A DNA stretch of 64,000 nucleotides from Acholoe squamosa. Taxonomy: Eukaryota > Annelida > Polychaeta > Phyllodocida > Polynoidae. The position numbers and the translations under genes are program-made. The stretch covers positions 5,201,207-5,265,206 of the forward strand of contig OX439036.1 of the NCBI GenBank assembly GCA_949317995.1. The letters are read 5' to 3'. The notes beneath the pieces are model-generated. The model was not told where the DNA came from. It made no database searches and saw nothing but the letters and a program-made list of their open reading frames with translations. Below, one piece after another: positions 1 through 11,106 of this stretch; within the stretch, counting starts at the first letter, position 1; each line of letters begins with the position of its first letter.

Positions 1-620
1 CATAACATGCCCTTGGAGTGAGAAGTGCTGTGAAAATGTGAGATTTTTTTCAAAGCAATGGAAATGACCAAATGAGTGGCCTAAAATGTGTAGATATGCC
101 TTTGAAATGGTAATCTAACATATTCTGTATAGGAAATAGGGACGCAGATGATCGTTAATGTTTAAAAGTATTGCTCAGGTGAAAAATCATTTGGATTCCT
201 CACATATGTAACGTTTTTTTTTGTATTCAGAAACACCCATGCAGATCTGGACCAGAATGTCTGCACGCTATATTGTTGCAAAAGGGTAACATTAATTGTA
301 AGTAGGGTCATTCTAGATAATAGAGATTGATTTTTATGAAGATCTACTCATTTTTAAATGTATGAGGTTAAAGTCAGGAATGCTAAGCTACATTTTCACA
401 ACTTTCGCTAATCTTCATATTTGGAATTAGGTGTAATAAAAAAAGGTCTTGATACAGGGATTTGATTTTTACTACACTTAAAGACATGTAATATAACATG
501 ATGGACATGAAATATGATGTAGATAGGATGATATCTAAAAGGTTTTATGACTATCTGTTGGGAAACGTTACGTACGTGAGGGTAAAAACTATAATTTTAT
601 GCCGTGGGCAATAAAATCTG
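1..620. other. AT-rich sequence, nothing recognised
   Basis: No coding potential, array or inverted repeat was found here. The sequence may belong to the same interspersed element as the block at 627-700, but I could only match that block. Confidence 0.4.
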
Positions 621-626
621 ACATGT

Positions 627-700
627 TAGGAGTTGGTGACTTGAATGAACCTTTCTAGTTAGCCAAGATACAGGGCTTTCAATAAAATAAAGTGTTATTG
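627..700 (+). repeat. Fragment shared with the 24.4-25.7 kb element
   Basis: This segment (GGAGTTGGTGACTTGAATG, then CCAAGATACAGGGCTTTC) matches 25572-25646 closely and in the same orientation. There it lies about 70 bp inside the right terminal inverted repeat of a 1.33-kb element. The terminal repeat itself is not present here, so this is a partial or diverged copy. Confidence 0.6.
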
Positions 701-734
701 AGTAATATTGAGTTTGTGATTCCAATGGTCCTCA

Positions 735-2858
735 GGCTGGTGAACATCCTTCACTGAATCACACCATATATATCAGAATCTTAGGAATTTTAGAATGACA
801 TTGTAGCTTGTATTTGCGGGGGAATCCCTTTGTTAAGCCGATTAAATGAGTCCTTATTGCTTTAAGGAAGTCATGGTAGGCTGTCTAATAGTGCATGTAT
901 GGAACATTACAAATACTGTCCAATGGATATAATGAAATTGGACAGTTCCTAGGGCCTACTGCTCCAATCACCCTCTCACAGTTTGAACACCTTCCTAAAA
1001 CATATACAATACGTCTACACCCAACCTCCACCCCTATGAAGTCAGGCAATAAAAGTCTGTATAAGGGTCTATTGTATCAGCCTGTACAAATGATGGACCA
1101 CTCATAGGCCTGTTTGGCCTACAAGTACACTGTATCGTAGGCCTGGTTTCCCTTACAGCTACAAGTCACAATGCCTATGTTTTCAACTTCACACTCTTCA
1201 AACTCAGGGATGGTAAAACCAATTCCTGTAACGTTTACTCACATGTACATCCTGAAACAATCCTCTAAATCCGTCCATTGTTCTGCAATACATATTTACC
1301 ATGAATAATGCAATTTCAGGTTAGTTCCTTGAGCAAATTTTCAGAAATGTTTCCAAAGTTCCCACAACCAGGAACTGGAAGTAGAAATTATATCACAACA
1401 AACCCCTCTAACTTGGGTACCCAGACTGTAAGCAATGGGCCTTGACAGTAACCAGCTAAGAGACTTCCCCTTGCATATGTTCAGTGAGGCACTGCCAGGC
1501 AAACCGAAAATGGTAGTGAATTTAAAAGAGTCAGGAATGATATAGATTCAACTTGGTTTTTGACCAGCCAGTAAATTCAAGGTAGTACCAGTCATTTATC
1601 TGAAAATACCAAGACCTAGTTTAGAATATGGAGAATATAAACAGAAAAAACTGAAAAGGGGGCCAGCCACACTTTACAGACTCCTCAACTGTCAGCCCCT
1701 TACTGAAACCAGAACCCAGAAAAGCTATTGCCTGAGTTCATAACAGAACTAGGCCATTCATCGATTCCAATGTGGCAGTATGTCTGCCCCTTTTTCAAGA
1801 CCAGCACTTGTTTAAGACATGAATTACAGTGAATTCCTTAATTTCATTATCCAGACACTTTATTTGAGTGTGGTGCTTACGGAAGACAAGGGCCAATACA
1901 GCATATAGAAGACAACTTCACTAAACCACCACTAAAACACCACAGTCTAAATTGCCACCATCCACCCGCACCCACAGCCAATTACATTCCTCGTTACAAA
2001 AAGGGTTCTTCTTGATGCAGTCTAGAACTATCCTGTTTGTCTAAAGGTCAGTGAGGGGGGCGTAAAAGAGAATGAAACTATAATAGTTCTAATCCCTCTC
2101 CCCAGGGGGTGTGGGTGTACCAGGGATAGACACCTTCAAGGTTGGTGTTCTTATTTAGAAGAAGTTTGCACTCCATGGTTTCCTTAGTTACCCTGTGAGG
2201 AGGTGAAAACAATGCGTACGTCCTGCCGCCTAGCAACCCTTTGGTAACATGGGGGGGGGGGTGAGAATGGGGGAGGTTGTTACAAGACAGAGGGTACATT
2301 GGCAGTGGGGGTGTCTATAGATAATAAGAAGTAAAGGGTAGCTGTACTAGGGGTAATACAGAGGTACCCACCCTGGTGTAAGGAGGGGTGTAGAAGGGAG
2401 GGTTCAGCAGCACTATAGACTAATGCAGCATGAAAGGGCAAATTCTAAAGACTTTGCTCAGACACTTTGAGCACTTAACAGAACGAATGTTATTATCTCA
2501 TCAAAAATTTGTAATCTCCTGTGCTACAATCAGGAGGAGACTTATGTTGCGATTCTTCTAGTGGATTATGGGTTAAATCATTGGATACACTTGCAACATC
2601 TTTAAAAGCATTCCTGTGAAAACTAAATTCAGGGAAACGTCTCTCGCACTCCCCTCAAGTTTAAACAACAAGATCACAAACAACAATTCATAACTTAGTA
2701 ATCTCCCGTATATGTAAGTTGGAAGAGAATTTCCTTGCAAACTTGTGATGTAAGATGTTGAGTTATATTATAAGACACTTAAAAATACTTGGGTGAAATA
2801 CAATTTAACACAACTTGCCTCTTGTGCGAGGCTATGAGCTCCCGACACTACCCTCCTT
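735..2858. other. No recognised gene or repeat
   Basis: Open frames here are short (73 codons or fewer) and show no family resemblance. The only local feature is a run of ten or more G at about 2250-2261 followed by GAGAATGGGGG, a possible G-quadruplex site. Confidence 0.4.
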
Positions 2859-3155
2859 CTAACCCGGTAAGTACAACTTGGTCGCCCTTTGGGGACTGGG
2901 TGGGTCACATGGTAATTTGTCATGCAACCCCGCCCCTTTTACTGCATAGCTAAAGGGTGGATAAGCAGGGAAGTTACCATAAATATCTAGTGGGCTGAGT
3001 ATACCCAGTGGCATGGAGGAGGGTGGCTGGCTGTCCCTTATAGGTATATAGATAGCACCATGAACTGCTTTTAGGACCACTTCGTGGCCACCCATGTAGA
3101 AGGGAGCAGCTGAGGGGCAGCTGCTGGAGCTACTCACATCACAAACAGCTCTCAT
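2859..3155 (-). CDS. Possible coding segment, 98 codons, unknown
   Basis: The minus strand is open for 98 codons from an ATG at 3155. The translation is Ser/Pro-rich with hydrophobic and aromatic residues and is not low-complexity, which is why it is listed. I recognise no family. A consensus donor-like GTGAGT follows codon six on the minus strand, and a separate CCG|GTAAGTAC donor-like site lies on the plus strand at about 2868, so splice evidence is contradictory. A chance open frame is a real alternative. Confidence 0.15.
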   Translation of the reverse strand: MRAVCDVSSSSSCPSAAPFYMGGHEVVLKAVHGAIYIPIRDSQPPSSMPLGILSPLDIYGNFPAYPPFSYAVKGAGLHDKLPCDPPSPQRATKLYLPG

Positions 3156-3474
3156 AATGTATATACATGGGATAAGTCCTTTTACTAGGGCAAGGTTAAA
3201 TCACATATTATGCCCTTACATTAGATCAAGGTGAAAGTCAGAAGTATATAAGTCCATATACAAGGTCAAGGTCACAGAATGCTCTAATATGAAGACCAGG
3301 ACTGTCATGAATATTACATACAGTGTTGGCATGTCTCAGCACCAGGTCTTGATTAAGTACTAATGAGCGCTGATTAAGCACCTTCATGAATGAGCGCTGG
3401 GGTATAGCCTACTTTGAATCGATGAGCACCGAGGCGGTTACACAGGACAACCCGGTATACAGTACACTAAATCA
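3156..3474. other. Unrecognised spacer with AGGTCAAGGTCA
   Basis: No gene was seen. Positions 3263-3274 hold two directly abutting AGGTCA half-sites, preceded by further AAGGT motifs. Nuclear receptors are known to bind this hexamer. Nothing else supports a regulatory role. Confidence 0.3.
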
Positions 3475-3598
3475 GGAGGCCATTTCTCAACAGACTATGC
3501 CTGTCCCCTCCAAGTGGTACCAGAATTCCCATAGGAATAGCATTGAAATTCAAGTTGTAGTGCTGTGTGCGATCGTAGTGCATTAAGAAATGGCCTCC
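3475..3598. mobile_element. MITE, GGAGGCCATTTCT family (short copy)
   Basis: A 124-bp element with terminal inverted repeats: GGAGGCCATTTCTCAA on the left and TTAAGAAATGGCCTCC on the right. Longer relatives are at 31587-31840, 31898-32160 and 36107-36515, with a more diverged one at 56011-56254. No clear target duplication was found, so the superfamily is open. It carries no coding capacity. Confidence 0.65.
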
Positions 3599-3810
3599 AG
3601 AGCAGCCTTTGGTCCTAATCCGCTGGTTCTGTGTTTGGATAATGTAAATATTTGATGTTGAATATAATGATGAGGTTAAACATAACAAGTCTGTATCACA
3701 CACCAGCACCCCAATGAGATGAACCTTCCCCATATCTCATGGCTAGTTAGTATTCAAAAAGGACACATGTCCATTTTGCGCATCCCGGGTCTGTTTACAC
3801 GACCATTTCT

Positions 3811-4040
3811 GGAAGCCGTTTCACAGCATTTATTCAATAAAAAGAGACTTCCGTCTTTGCAACACGGATGTCTGTCTTTGCAAAGATGTACATCCATATT
3901 TGTGTTTTAGGGTATTTTAAATACAAAGTGGGTAGAGGGCAGGTGGCGTTCAAATATGGACACAAAAGTCAAATATGGACATCCCTCTTTGCAAAGACGG
4001 ACGTCTGGTTTTATTGAAAAAATGTGGTGAAACGGCATCC
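3811..4040. mobile_element. MITE with CCGTTTCAC termini
   Basis: A 230-bp inverted-repeat element. The left end has GCCGTTTCACAGCATTT then TTCAATAAAA. The right end is its complement (TTTTATTGAAAAAATG then GTGGTGAAACGGC). Arms extend about 45 bp, through CCGTCTTTGCAA on the left and TTGCAAAGACGG on the right. An inner motif (TCTTTGCAAAGA) is itself palindromic. No transposase and no clear target duplication. Confidence 0.65.
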
Positions 4041-4280
4041 TGGCTAGCATATAAAGTGTCTTTTTATGTCATCTTTACTTCATATTCCTCTATTTTTTTT
4101 TCCACTCTCCCTCCCTCTGTCCCCTCCCCTGGAGTGCCATCCTTACACCATCAGATACACACACATCACCAGTCCCTACGGAGCACTGAGACCAGTGCCA
4201 TGAACTGTAACATAACAAATGACCTTTCTGTGTTTTTGTTTCACTCTCCTGGTTCTCTTAACTCCTAGAGCTTATGTCTT

Positions 4281-4373
4281 AACCCTTTAAAGGCAGCTTA
4301 TAACTGCATCAGTGCATCACGCCCATGGGTCTTCATGATGCATGAATGCAACCCTAGTGAGTATTTCTGTCTC
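4281..4373. mobile_element. Nested-hairpin MITE, partial copy
   Basis: Begins with the family end AACCCTTTAAAGGC and continues with TGCATCAGTGCATCAC, GCCCATGGGTC and ATGATGCATGAATGCA. It breaks off within the segment that in other copies forms the CCCTGGTGAGT hairpin. Full copies are at 19438-19655 and 22655-22838. Confidence 0.6.
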
Positions 4374-4379
4374 ATTTCG

Positions 4380-4610
4380 TCTTCTTTCCCTGCCCCCATC
4401 TCTCTGTCTCTGACTCTGTCTCTGTCTCTTTGTTTGTCTGTCTGTCTCTCTCTTTGCCTCTCTCTGTCTGTCTCTGTCTCTGTCTGACTCTGTCTCTTTG
4501 TCTCTCTCTCTTTATTTGTCTGTCTGTCTCTCTCTGCCTCTCTCTGTTTCTGTCTGTCCATGTCTCTGTCTCTGTCTCTCTGTCTGTTTCTCTCCATTCC
4601 ACTCTCTTTT
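4380..4610. repeat. TCTG/TCTC microsatellite
   Basis: Degenerate pyrimidine-rich simple repeat made of TCTG and TCTC units. Open frames on both strands here are by-products of the repeat and encode only low-complexity peptides. Confidence 0.95.
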
Positions 4611-4779
4611 GCCTGACCCATGTCTGTCCCTCCTACCCTTCCCATGCCTCCCTGTACCCCTCCTTACCCCCTCCATCCCCCAACATCAGGGTGTGTGTGA
4701 TCTATGCCTGAGTGATGCTCACAGGGTTTTACTGATAAAACCCCTGCTTCTCTCCCTGTGCCACCCCTCCACAGAACTT

Positions 4780-4905
4780 TCTGTTAACCCTTTATGGGCT
4801 GCAAATACAGGACTGCATCATGCATATTGGTAGGCATGAGGCATCAATGAGTGTGGTGCCGACATATGATGCATGAATTTATTCACTGGCACCCGCATTG
4901 CCAGT
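4780..4905. mobile_element. Nested-hairpin MITE, diverged copy
   Basis: Starts with TTAACCCTTTATGGGCTGC and contains GACTGCATCATGCATATTGG and GATGCATGAATTTATTC, matching the ends and middle of the nested-hairpin family with many changes. Confidence 0.5.
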
Positions 4906-5015
4906 GAATTGCCGTAAAAATATGATAAATTTCTGGTGAAACTGTGTAGAATCCCCATACAGTGAACCTTAGGAGGGTTATTATAGGGTAAATCACCATT
5001 CTTTTAAATTAAGCT

Positions 5016-5405
5016 ATGATGAAGGATAGAGGAATACAATCCTCCTCAGTAAATCCCCATCAACAAATTGAGGTGATTCCAAATTGTCAAGGGTTGGCCT
5101 GGTCCACCATTGTCATGCAGGTGAACAGAGTCATCAACAATTGGTTAAAACCCGCAGGGGCGTTTACACCGGCAGGGGCATTTACACCCGCAGAATCAAG
5201 TACACCCGCAGCGGCATCTACACCCGTGGCGGCATCTACACCCACAGGTACGTCTAAACCCGCAGCAGCATCTACACCTGCAGGGTCATCTACACCCACA
5301 GGGGCATTTACACCCACAGGGTCATCTACACCCACAGGGGCGTTTACTCCTGCAGGGGTGTTTACACCTGCAGGGGCGTTTACACCTGCAGGGGCATTTA
5401 CCTGA
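5016..5405 (+). CDS. Possible Thr/Pro/Ala/Gly hexapeptide-repeat ORF
   Basis: A 129-codon frame. About 45 non-repetitive residues are followed by about 13 units of a hexapeptide of the form T-P-A-G-A-F (variants T-P-A-A-A-S, T-P-T-G-S-S). The unit is 18 bp, so the frame is kept through the array. The minus strand is also open through the same stretch (G-V-N-A-P-A type units), which weakens the coding case because an 18-bp satellite without stops gives this on both strands. No signal peptide is obvious. Could be part of a secreted, mucin-like protein or simply a minisatellite. Confidence 0.2.
   Translation: MMKDRGIQSSSVNPHQQIEVIPNCQGLAWSTIVMQVNRVINNWLKPAGAFTPAGAFTPAESSTPAAASTPVAASTPTGTSKPAAASTPAGSSTPTGAFTPTGSSTPTGAFTPAGVFTPAGAFTPAGAFT
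5152..5405. repeat. 18-bp tandem array
   Basis: About 14 copies of an 18-bp unit of the form ACACCTGCAGGGGCGTTT. Variants alternate CCTGCAG/CCCACAG and GCGTTT/TCATCT. The period is a multiple of three. Many units contain a CCTGCAG|G stretch that looks like a 3' splice site. Confidence 0.9.
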
Positions 5406-6544
5406 AGCAATCACTTAATGTTTCTGTCTTGATAGATCACTAGCATCCATAGTCCCCAGCACTGCATTGGTGCATTATGAGCATTATGGAGGAGTCTTCA
5501 GGCACCCCTTGAAGGATCCCCGTCCCTATAATCCTCCATACCCTGCTCTCTTTATCCCCCTCCTCTCCCCGCCCCCTCCCGCTGGTTCTCACCGATCACA
5601 GTGCCACCTTTAGCCGGTAGCGGACATCAGAATCGATGCGGCGTGGAGGAATTTTAATCCTCATGTGATCCCGATTAAGTGTGGGGGATCGATGCTGTCC
5701 GAACCCAGTAGGCTTCATCCCACACCATCCATATCTTTCCCACACGACCCCCCTCTATCCATATCTAACCCCGCCCTTTCCCACTCCCCTCTGCCCCTCT
5801 TAAGTCTGCTCTTATGGTACTCTATCTATAGCAGCTAGGGTCTTTACCACCTATGTGTCTAAAGGCTGCCCTCTGTGTCACTTCAAGAACTTGTTGACAG
5901 TGTGTAGCTAAATTCCTCTCTTCCCACAAATCTTCACATTTTGTACCCTCATCCCTCCATTCCTCCTCAGGTGACAACTAAGATGTTTTGTCAAATAACT
6001 GTCATGCCAGCAACTTTGAAGCAATGAAAGCTGCTTGCCAAGATCAACAGCTATAGCACCAAATCAGGAAGCCAGGTTGGGTAGTGCTCATCAAGTCACT
6101 TAGAAAATTCAATTATTCTGCGCTCTTAGGAGAGACCAGCAGATTCCGTTACATTGGTCCCCTCCAGAATACACAGTAGACACGGTCATGTTTTTTTCTA
6201 TGTAAAAGATGCCAATGCTAGCACAACCCGCTGTTCTTCCTAAACAGGTCTGGGACGAGGCTGAGAAGAAAACCAACACTTGATACATACCCTTTTTCTT
6301 TAGGAACTTAATATAGAAATCGGAAATGTGATTTATTGGTGCCTACAGCCTTTATGCTCAACTTGTGACAAAAATATGACCAAATGGTGACAAAATTATA
6401 CCTCAGATATATACTGGAATTCATCATACTGAGTCTATTCCTGGTAAATAAAAGTTCCTCTTTCATGTAGTGCTGTCAGAAACGTCATACAAGTAATAGA
6501 AATTAGTGAAAAATACATTATTTCATGATGTTTTAAATCATCCA
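5406..6544. other. No recognised gene
   Basis: Contains a short stretch (about 5455-5490) with GCATTGGTGCATTATG resembling the nested-hairpin family, and C-rich sequence at 5550-5800. Nothing else supportable. Confidence 0.35.
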
Positions 6545-6735
6545 TAGATCTGGCCATAGCCCCATTATTCCTTAGTTAGGGAATAATGCACTTGGTCATG
6601 GCTGAGGTCATGCTCTAGACTGCATTGAGACATCTCGATGACTATAAGGCCCCTTGATGTCTCAATACAGTCTAGAGCACTACCACAGCCATGATCCTGT
6701 ACATTATTCCCTAACTAGAAATGGCCACGGTCCTA
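6545..6735. mobile_element. Foldback MITE (CATTATTCCCTAACTA)
   Basis: Inverted repeat with arms of about 85 bp. The left arm contains TAGTTAGGGAATAATG and the right arm CATTATTCCCTAACTA. The inner parts pair through CTCTAGACTGCATTGAGACA and its diverged complement TGTCTCAATACAGTCTAGAG. A single arm of the same family (TGTCTCAATACAGTCTAGAG to CATTATTCCCG) is at 41456-41530. Confidence 0.7.
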
Positions 6736-6982
6736 CATCTATACCTGAGGCCATAAGAAGTGCCGTCTTCAAGCTGCTAAACACTAACAGTAACTCTATC
6801 ACCACCTGCAAGTACCATACCGCCTTACCACTACAACTATGTAGGTGACAGTGGATGGTACTTCTAGGTGGCTAAATTTGCCACCAAAACTGACTATATA
6901 TATATCTTCATATCCTGCCCCGTTGGGACCCAATGCCTTATCTGCCTGTCTTTTCAAGTCACTTACTGTGTCAGCTATAGCT

Positions 6983-7222
6983 GAGAAAATATTGTTACTC
7001 ACTTGAGTCTAGATCCAGACTCAGGCAATGTCGCCAAAATGAGTATGGTTTGAGACTCCGCCTGATCCTTGGATGATACTCAGGCAAAGCCAGAGTATCA
7101 TCCAAGGATCAGTCTCAGGATCTGCCTGAGTATCATCCAAGGATCAGGCTGAGTCTGAAACCCTACTCGATACTAGATACATCTAGTCTGGATCTAGAGT
7201 CAAGTGAGTAACAATATTTGCT
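6983..7222. mobile_element. Palindromic MITE with AAATATTGTTACTCACTTGA ends
   Basis: Left end AAATATTGTTACTCACTTGA is repeated in inverted form on the right (TCAAGTGAGTAACAATATTT). Arms continue through TCTAGATCCAGACT. The interior holds several copies of GATCCTTGGATGATACTC and its complement, so the whole 240 bp can fold. No coding capacity and no clear target duplication. Confidence 0.7.
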
Positions 7223-7989
7223 CAGTGTACAGTCTTGCCTGACTCAGGTGAGGTGGGTTCGGGCGGTACACTTAGGTTATATCAAATGACCTAACTAGGT
7301 TCCCTATACCTTTATAAAGGCACCTAACCTTAAGTACATCTTAGCAAATGTCTTTGATTAGGTAAATCTCCTTGTATCTTCCCTGCTCTGGTGATGTGCA
7401 CGTCTACTCCATCATGCCTAACTAATACAGCGCCAAGACTGCAAAGGGTGGGACTTGAAATAACATCAAGGTTTATATCCTTTATGTAGTCTATATGTGC
7501 CGATGCTGCAAGAGGGATTTTACCAGGTGGTGCTGCATTGGTGCATCATGTTATCCCTGCGGTATTCATTTGACGCGATCGGTATCACACTGAGTTTGGT
7601 GCAATCAGCTCCCAGATTGAACTGGCCTAGCTTCTGAACCAGAAATGGGATGAAAGTAAAAAAAAAATAATTGATTCAAATGAAACTTTGGAATTTGAGA
7701 GCAGGATCAACAGGATTGAAGCAGCGGGGAGAAGAAGAGTTGTACGGGTAAATATGGGGCTTCTGTCTCAATTTAACCAGGATGACCTTGACCTTATTAG
7801 AAGAACCTCTACCCTTGGCACCAGAAGTGGGCCAGGAACGATGGGAGGCGGCCATGTTTCTCGTGACATCTCACGAAAGGCGAGACATCTGGGGACCAGG
7901 CAGTGGTTACCGGACTAATCACATGACCTAATAGCTAAGGGCTGACCCAGGTTCAGCTGTCAGGATGGCCGCTGTAGGCCAGTGGGTGC
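7223..7989. other. No recognised gene
   Basis: A 76-codon frame at 7688-7918 has mixed composition and no recognised family. Around 7850-7890 the sequence TCTCGTGACATCTCACGA is loosely related to the cluster that follows. Confidence 0.3.
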
Positions 7990-8165
7990 CCTTGAAACAA
8001 TTTCACGTGAATTCACCAGTAAAATCACGTGTTGAACTGGTGTCGTTCCCGTGAATTCCCGTGAATTTTACACGTGAATTCACGGGATTCTGTGAGCAGA
8101 AATTCACGTGATATCACGGGATCACGTGAAATGACAGTAAATTCACGTGATATCACGGGAATATT
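7990..8165. repeat. CACGTG-rich short repeat cluster
   Basis: Six CACGTG sites start at 8004, 8026, 8071, 8105, 8123 and 8144, mixed with TTCACGGGA-type variants such as GTGAATTCCCGTGAATT and GATATCACGGGA. The cluster looks like a degenerate array of palindromic ATTCACGTGA/ATTCACGGGA units. A weaker relative lies at 20337-20436. CACGTG is the core of E-box/CLEAR sites known to bind bHLH-ZIP factors. Function here is not shown. Confidence 0.7.
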
Positions 8166-8810
8166 GAAAATACTTTTGCAAATAACCCCCACTTCTAACC
8201 TCAATTTAAGATTTGAAATTGATAGTTTGTATTCCTATGATGAGACTTTCCTCATTGTATTTGTCTTTGATGTAGATCTAGCCTTGAAATGCCATCATTT
8301 CGATTGATAGATTCTTAGGAATATAGAGATTCACACAAAACTAGACACATTGACTTATATTTTGATTTGAGCCTTTATTTGGATAATAAATACATCTAGA
8401 ATGGGGGCAATAAATGGGGAAGGTGGATGGCGCCCATAGGCTAAAAGTAGCTAAATTTTCGCCAGATTTTCACCACGTTTGTAATTACTTTCTCTTTCTA
8501 ATAGTACAAAGAAAGCAGTCTTATAAAGTAGCATAGGGTCCCATGCTAGTTTATGAGATATTTATCTATGAATCTACCATAGGGTTATACAGTGTTTTGC
8601 CATAATTTGCATGGAATCTCATTAAAGAGTAGCTAATTTTTTGTCTTACTTTCCCAGAATATTTTCATCACTTTTCTGCACCCAGAAAATCTATTACCAT
8701 CATGTGATCCCATGCACTTTTGAATCATTTTTCCACATTGAAAATCTCCTGAAAATAATAGAATTACATCATGCAGGCTAAATACTGCTCATAAACCCCC
8801 ACACAGCCAG
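8166..8810. other. AT-rich, possibly an old interspersed repeat
   Basis: A short stretch (GGGTCCCATGCTAGTTTATG at about 8529) resembles GGTCCCATGCTACTTTTTG at about 21889, so both may belong to one old dispersed element. Nothing else was recognised. Confidence 0.3.
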
Positions 8811-8882
8811 CTGGCTTTGTGGCCTAACTAGTTAGTGTGCCTGGTGTAGACACAGAAGGTTGAGAGTTCACCTCAGCTTCAT
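8811..8882 (+). repeat. tRNA-like head of a SINE or tRNA pseudogene
   Basis: TGGCCTAACTAGTTAGTG resembles a tRNA A box. About 40 bp downstream, GGTTGAGAGTTCACCTC resembles a B box with a weakened loop. Downstream, at about 8985-9008, CTTAAAAAAAGCC and CATCATCATAT could be the simple 3' tail of a SINE. It does not fold into a complete tRNA by eye, so a working tRNA gene is unlikely. Confidence 0.4.
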
Positions 8883-10559
8883 GGGCCTGCTATGATTTTG
8901 TATAGTCGTTCACTAGCCATAGAGAAGTACACATGTGCAGAAACCTGCACAGAGAACATGATTGGCATTAGAGCCATCTACCTTAAAAAAAGCCAGCATC
9001 ATCATATTGAATAGAGTAAGCTCCACCGCAATGAAAATATTCAGGTTTTTAATCACACATATAGTCTCGAGCAGGTAAACAGGATTGGTAGCTAGCTTGT
9101 GCTAAATTTATTTCCTAATTTTGCCACAAGGGAGCACAAGGGAGCAAAAGAAATATTCCCCCATCCACATACAGTGGTAAAGGTGGGTGAAGGAAGCACT
9201 GGGATGGCTATCGGTTCTTGAATTTTGAAGATCCATTGATTAGAACAAAATGTACAACATTTACATATCCTTTTATCATATTAGAAAGGTCTGGGTGTGC
9301 CTTAAATGTGGGGTGCACCTTATAGATAGGGTATTGTCACTACATTTTCTTTTGTTTAGAATTCAAGACTGCATGTCTGAATCTTTTTATTCAAATCTGA
9401 CAAAGAAGGCATGATGAATCCAGGGTTGTATTTCCTTTTATCAACAATGCAAGCCTCTCAAAGTTTGGTTTCCCTAAATAGCCATAATTAATGTATCTTA
9501 TGTCTGACAGAACATCTATGACAGCAATAAAAATATCATATGGGTGGCATCACTGTGCTGTTTATCAGCCAGCCCTCTTCTCTGGAGTACCTCTCTTAAG
9601 ATGTGCTATCTAGCAGATTTCACCAAGCTCCTGTGTTGCAATTGACTACCTGCATAAAGAAAACAAAAGTACATGCCCGTGAGTTAAAGTGAATGTGTGG
9701 GTAGTAGTTATTTCAAGTGGAACATGAATCAGGGGCATAGGAAAAGGGGCACCAGCCTCAATTATGAAGGAAGTTTATCTGGGCCCCTCAAAATTTGCAA
9801 ATATTCAAAATAAATTTAAATTAAACAAAAATTACTTTTCAACACAAATTCAAATGACCGATGCACGAGACCACTGATAAAAATTCCACTTATCTTAAAA
9901 CAAGTCATCTAAATAATATTTTTGGGAAAGTTTTAGTTTAAATCAGTTTTATTATGGAATGATAACAAACTAATCTACTACATGAATATCAATTTGTAAA
10001 TTGGGTAGAAGGGTAGAATGACTTCTATATAATAATCATCATTAGTGCATTACAAATTATTGGATAATAGATTGTTTTTGTGTGTCTTTGATACTAACAG
10101 TGAATGACAGCATTTGCTTTTCATATTGATTTTCATCCATATGTAGTTGCCTCAAGGTTGTATCTGCATATTTCAAGTTTTGCTGGAGAGGGAAAAGAGG
10201 GGTTGCTATCTGTCTATATTTCAGACAAACACATTCTATGATAGTATAGCTTAATAACAGGGTTAGTAAAAACCGTTTGATAGAGAGGGGGTTTGTCCCA
10301 GAAACATCAATTGGATGATGAAAAAATGTTGACAAACATTAAACAACGTTTAATGGTAGCCAAATTAAAAAAAAAAATTGAAATGTTCCCAAAATATTTG
10401 TATAGATGTGTAGAGGCAAGGAGAAAGGGTGCTTCATGCTAGAAGTCAACTTTAAAATTCAGATCACTAGCTTTACAGTGATATATTGCATGAGAAGATA
10501 CTCCTGTTAGTTTTGGAGGAATGGCTTGCTAAATATGGGTAGGTATGACCATTTTGTGA
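8883..10559. other. AT-rich, no recognised feature
   Basis: The 92-codon minus frame at 10057-10335 is of a length expected by chance in AT-rich DNA, and I see no family motif. No arrays or hairpins were noticed. Confidence 0.35.
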
Positions 10560-11106
10560 ATGTCAATAAGCCTTAAGTCCCATTGGTCATGAGATACATC
10601 AGTAATTAGCATAATTTATGCTAATTAGCTAAATAAGCATAAATTTTCATTCTTTTGCCCATAACTTTCGATGTAGAAATGGTATTTTCATTCTGTTTAC
10701 ACCATAGTGGACCTTATGAAATGTTCCTTCAAATGGGATCATCGATTTTCTTATTTAGAATGAAAATAATTTTCCATGGCAAAAGAAATCAACAAAAATG
10801 CCTATTTTGGCCCAAAAACATTCTTTTTAATGCCAAATATGGACCCTTTCCCCCAAAAATAGAATGTTTTATAAAAAATCATTGGATTGTCCACAAAAAA
10901 GTAGCCTATAGCAGTTTTAGGCATATTTTTCCTATTCTAGCCCATAGTAGTGCCCCCTGGTGGCTAAAACAGGTACTAAATCCTGCAGGAACCCTCATTT
11001 CTGCTTGCTGGCTCACAGATGTTCTTACATTCCCTGGCATAAAATAGAACCCAAGATCTCTTGATATAGAGTCAAATGTGTTACCACTTGGACTATATGT
11101 TGATAC
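10560..11106 (-). mobile_element. Probable tRNA-derived SINE carrying a CTCF-like motif
   Basis: Reading the minus strand from 11106, a tRNA-like head is visible: TAGTCCAAGTGGTAACAC (A box, about 11079-11097) and GATCTTGGGTTCTATTTT (B box region, about 11041-11058). An AT-rich body follows for about 450 bp. The plus strand at 10948-10966 reads TAGTGCCCCCTGGTGGCTA, very close to the known CTCF binding consensus. The end near 10560-10640 contains a TAATTAGCATAATTTATGCT palindrome. The boundary is uncertain and no target duplication was found. Confidence 0.45.

Noticed and set aside
4298-4645. Arg/Glu/Asp-rich minus-strand frame resembling a splicing-factor tail
   Set aside because: It is the complement of a TCTG/TCTC microsatellite. 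The same happens at 19911-20183 and 44226-44550.
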